Assembly: GCA_030146155.1 (NCBI GenBank)
Contig: JASLCF010000186.1
Span: 1-6,932, forward strand
Length of the DNA: 6,932 bases
DNA from: Savagea sp.
GTDB lineage: Bacteria > Bacillota > Bacilli > Bacillales_A > Planococcaceae
Reading direction: 5' to 3'
Numbering within the stretch: position 1 is the stretch's first letter; every line of letters begins with the position of its first letter. The translations under genes and the position numbers were made by a program. Shown here one piece after another: positions 5,808 through 6,932 of this stretch. The notes below the pieces were generated by a model. That model did no database searches. It worked only from the letters and a program-made list of their open reading frames with translations, and was not told where the DNA came from.

Positions 5808-6932
5808 TTGTCGAATTATCAATTAGTAGCCACTGCTGCAATGGGACTTGAAGGAATTGTTGCGGATGAAATTAAAGAGTTAGGATACACGGCACGTACA
5901 GAAAACGGAAAAGTGTATTTCGAAGGAGACGAACGAGCGATTGTCAGAACGAATATGTGGTGTCGCGTAGCCGATCGGATTCGAATTGTTGTAGGACAAT
6001 TTAAAGCAAAAACCTTTGAAGAATTATTCGAACAAACAAAAGCTTTAGATTGGGCCCATTATTTACCCGTAGATGCTGCCTTTCCAGTAGCAGGAAAATC
6101 AGTGAAATCAACTTTGTATGCAGTACCTGATGTTCAAGCGATTACAAAAAAAGCGATTGTTGAAAGCTTGAAAAAATCTTATGGCCGCATTGGTTTTTTA
6201 GATGAAAGTGGTCCACTTTTTAAATTAGAAGTTTCTATTTTAAAGGATGTAGTGACATTAACGATTGATACAAGTGGTGTAGGCTTGCATAAAAGAGGTT
6301 ACCGTGTCGATCAAGGGGGCGCGCCTTTGAAAGAAACACTGGCCGCAGCTCTTGTCAAATTGACAAGATGGAATCCAGATCGTCCATTTTTAGATCCATT
6401 TTGTGGGTCTGGAACAATTCCAATTGAAGCTGCAATGATTGGTCAGAATCTAGCACCAGGCTATAATCGTGATTTTCTTTGTCAATCATGGCCTTGGATT
6501 AAAGAAACGATTACGAACCGAGTGGAAGAAGAAGTAGAAGATGTGGCAAATTACGATCAGCCACTAGATATTATCGGATCAGACATCAATGGTAAAATGA
6601 TTCAAATCGCGAAACAAAATGCCATTGAGGCAGGATTCACGGATGATATTATTCAATGGAAACAACGGAGTATCCAAGATTTAACGATTGAAGGTGTGAA
6701 TGGTGTTCTCGCGACGAACCCACCATACGGAGAACGTTTAGGTGAAGTGGAAGAAGCAGAAGAACATGCACACGTTATCGGTCATATCATGGAGCAACAT
6801 CCATCTTGGAGTACGTATGTATTAACTTCTTTGCCTAACTTCGAAGATATGTACGGTAAAAAAGCGACGAAGAAGCGTAAATTATTCAATGGATTTATTC
6901 GAACAGATTACTATCAGTATTGGGGAAAACGT
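5808..6932 (+). CDS. ypsC: THUMP-domain class I RNA methyltransferase YpsC (RlmL N-terminal type), 3' end cut
   Basis: 375 codons are present with no stop before the right edge. The family is about 380-385 residues, so only a few residues are missing. The start is TTG (5808), with AGGAGGGG (5794-5801) 6 bases upstream, giving MSNYQLVATAAMGLEGIVADE, the usual N-terminus (LVATAAMGLE...V..E). An N-terminal ferredoxin-like part and THUMP RNA-binding domain (about 1-160) end at HKRGYR (161-166). The Rossmann methyltransferase domain has the S-adenosylmethionine motif DPFCGSGT (196-203), GSDIN (motif II acidic residue), and the catalytic NPPYGERL (304-311) typical of exocyclic-amine N-methylation. 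The relative RlmL of E. coli makes m2G2445 in 23S rRNA; the same target is likely but not shown here. No promoter is visible between the rnpB terminator and this gene, so it may depend on readthrough. Confidence 0.93.
   Translation, partial: MSNYQLVATAAMGLEGIVADEIKELGYTARTENGKVYFEGDERAIVRTNMWCRVADRIRIVVGQFKAKTFEELFEQTKALDWAHYLPVDAAFPVAGKSVKSTLYAVPDVQAITKKAIVESLKKSYGRIGFLDESGPLFKLEVSILKDVVTLTIDTSGVGLHKRGYRVDQGGAPLKETLAAALVKLTRWNPDRPFLDPFCGSGTIPIEAAMIGQNLAPGYNRDFLCQSWPWIKETITNRVEEEVEDVANYDQPLDIIGSDINGKMIQIAKQNAIEAGFTDDIIQWKQRSIQDLTIEGVNGVLATNPPYGERLGEVEEAEEHAHVIGHIMEQHPSWSTYVLTSLPNFEDMYGKKATKKRKLFNGFIRTDYYQYWGKR

Noticed and set aside
5808..6932. ypsC as a truncated pseudogene
   Set aside because: The frame is intact to the last base and all methyltransferase motifs are present; the missing stop is due to the window edge.

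Overview
The window is a chromosomal segment of a low-GC Gram-positive bacterium of the order Bacillales. This rests on clear Bacillus-type versions of RecU, YppE, MrfA (YprA), MrfB (YprB), GpsB and YpsC, on an RNase P RNA that closely follows the B. subtilis class B RNA, and on strong Shine-Dalgarno sites with some TTG starts. A Planococcaceae-like genus is my guess, but nothing in the window proves it. No phage, insertion sequence, CRISPR or other acquired DNA is visible. This is mostly a conserved housekeeping neighbourhood.

Layout. On the minus strand, recU (809 to 204) is followed after 24 bases by the first 59 codons of ponA, the class A penicillin-binding protein PBP1, which runs off the left edge. 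A divergent intergenic region of about 150 bases carries a plus-strand extended -10 promoter, several GAAC/GTTC half-sites and a degenerate LexA-like site. On the plus strand come yppE (DUF1798), mrfA, which overlaps yppE by 8 bases, and mrfB, separated from mrfA by a 63-base gap holding a strong hairpin. Then follow gpsB with its own extended -10 promoter, and rnpB, whose -35 box begins at the base after the gpsB stop codon. After rnpB come an intrinsic terminator and ypsC, which begins with TTG and is cut by the right edge near its expected C-terminus.

How the genes work together. Two themes appear. The first is DNA repair and recombination: RecU resolves Holliday junctions, and the MrfA helicase and MrfB exonuclease form the mitomycin repair pathway known from B. 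subtilis. The uncharacterised YppE is translationally coupled to MrfA here, which makes it a candidate partner. The second theme is cell-wall growth: the PBP1 cytoplasmic tail carries an S-R-x-x-R-R-K motif of the type bound by GpsB, and gpsB lies about 5 kb away. rnpB (tRNA 5' maturation) and ypsC (a THUMP-domain RNA methyltransferase) add RNA metabolism.

I found no wholly new system. The best leads are the yppE-mrfA-mrfB unit, the regulatory-looking divergent region, and the hairpins that may set expression of mrfB and ypsC.
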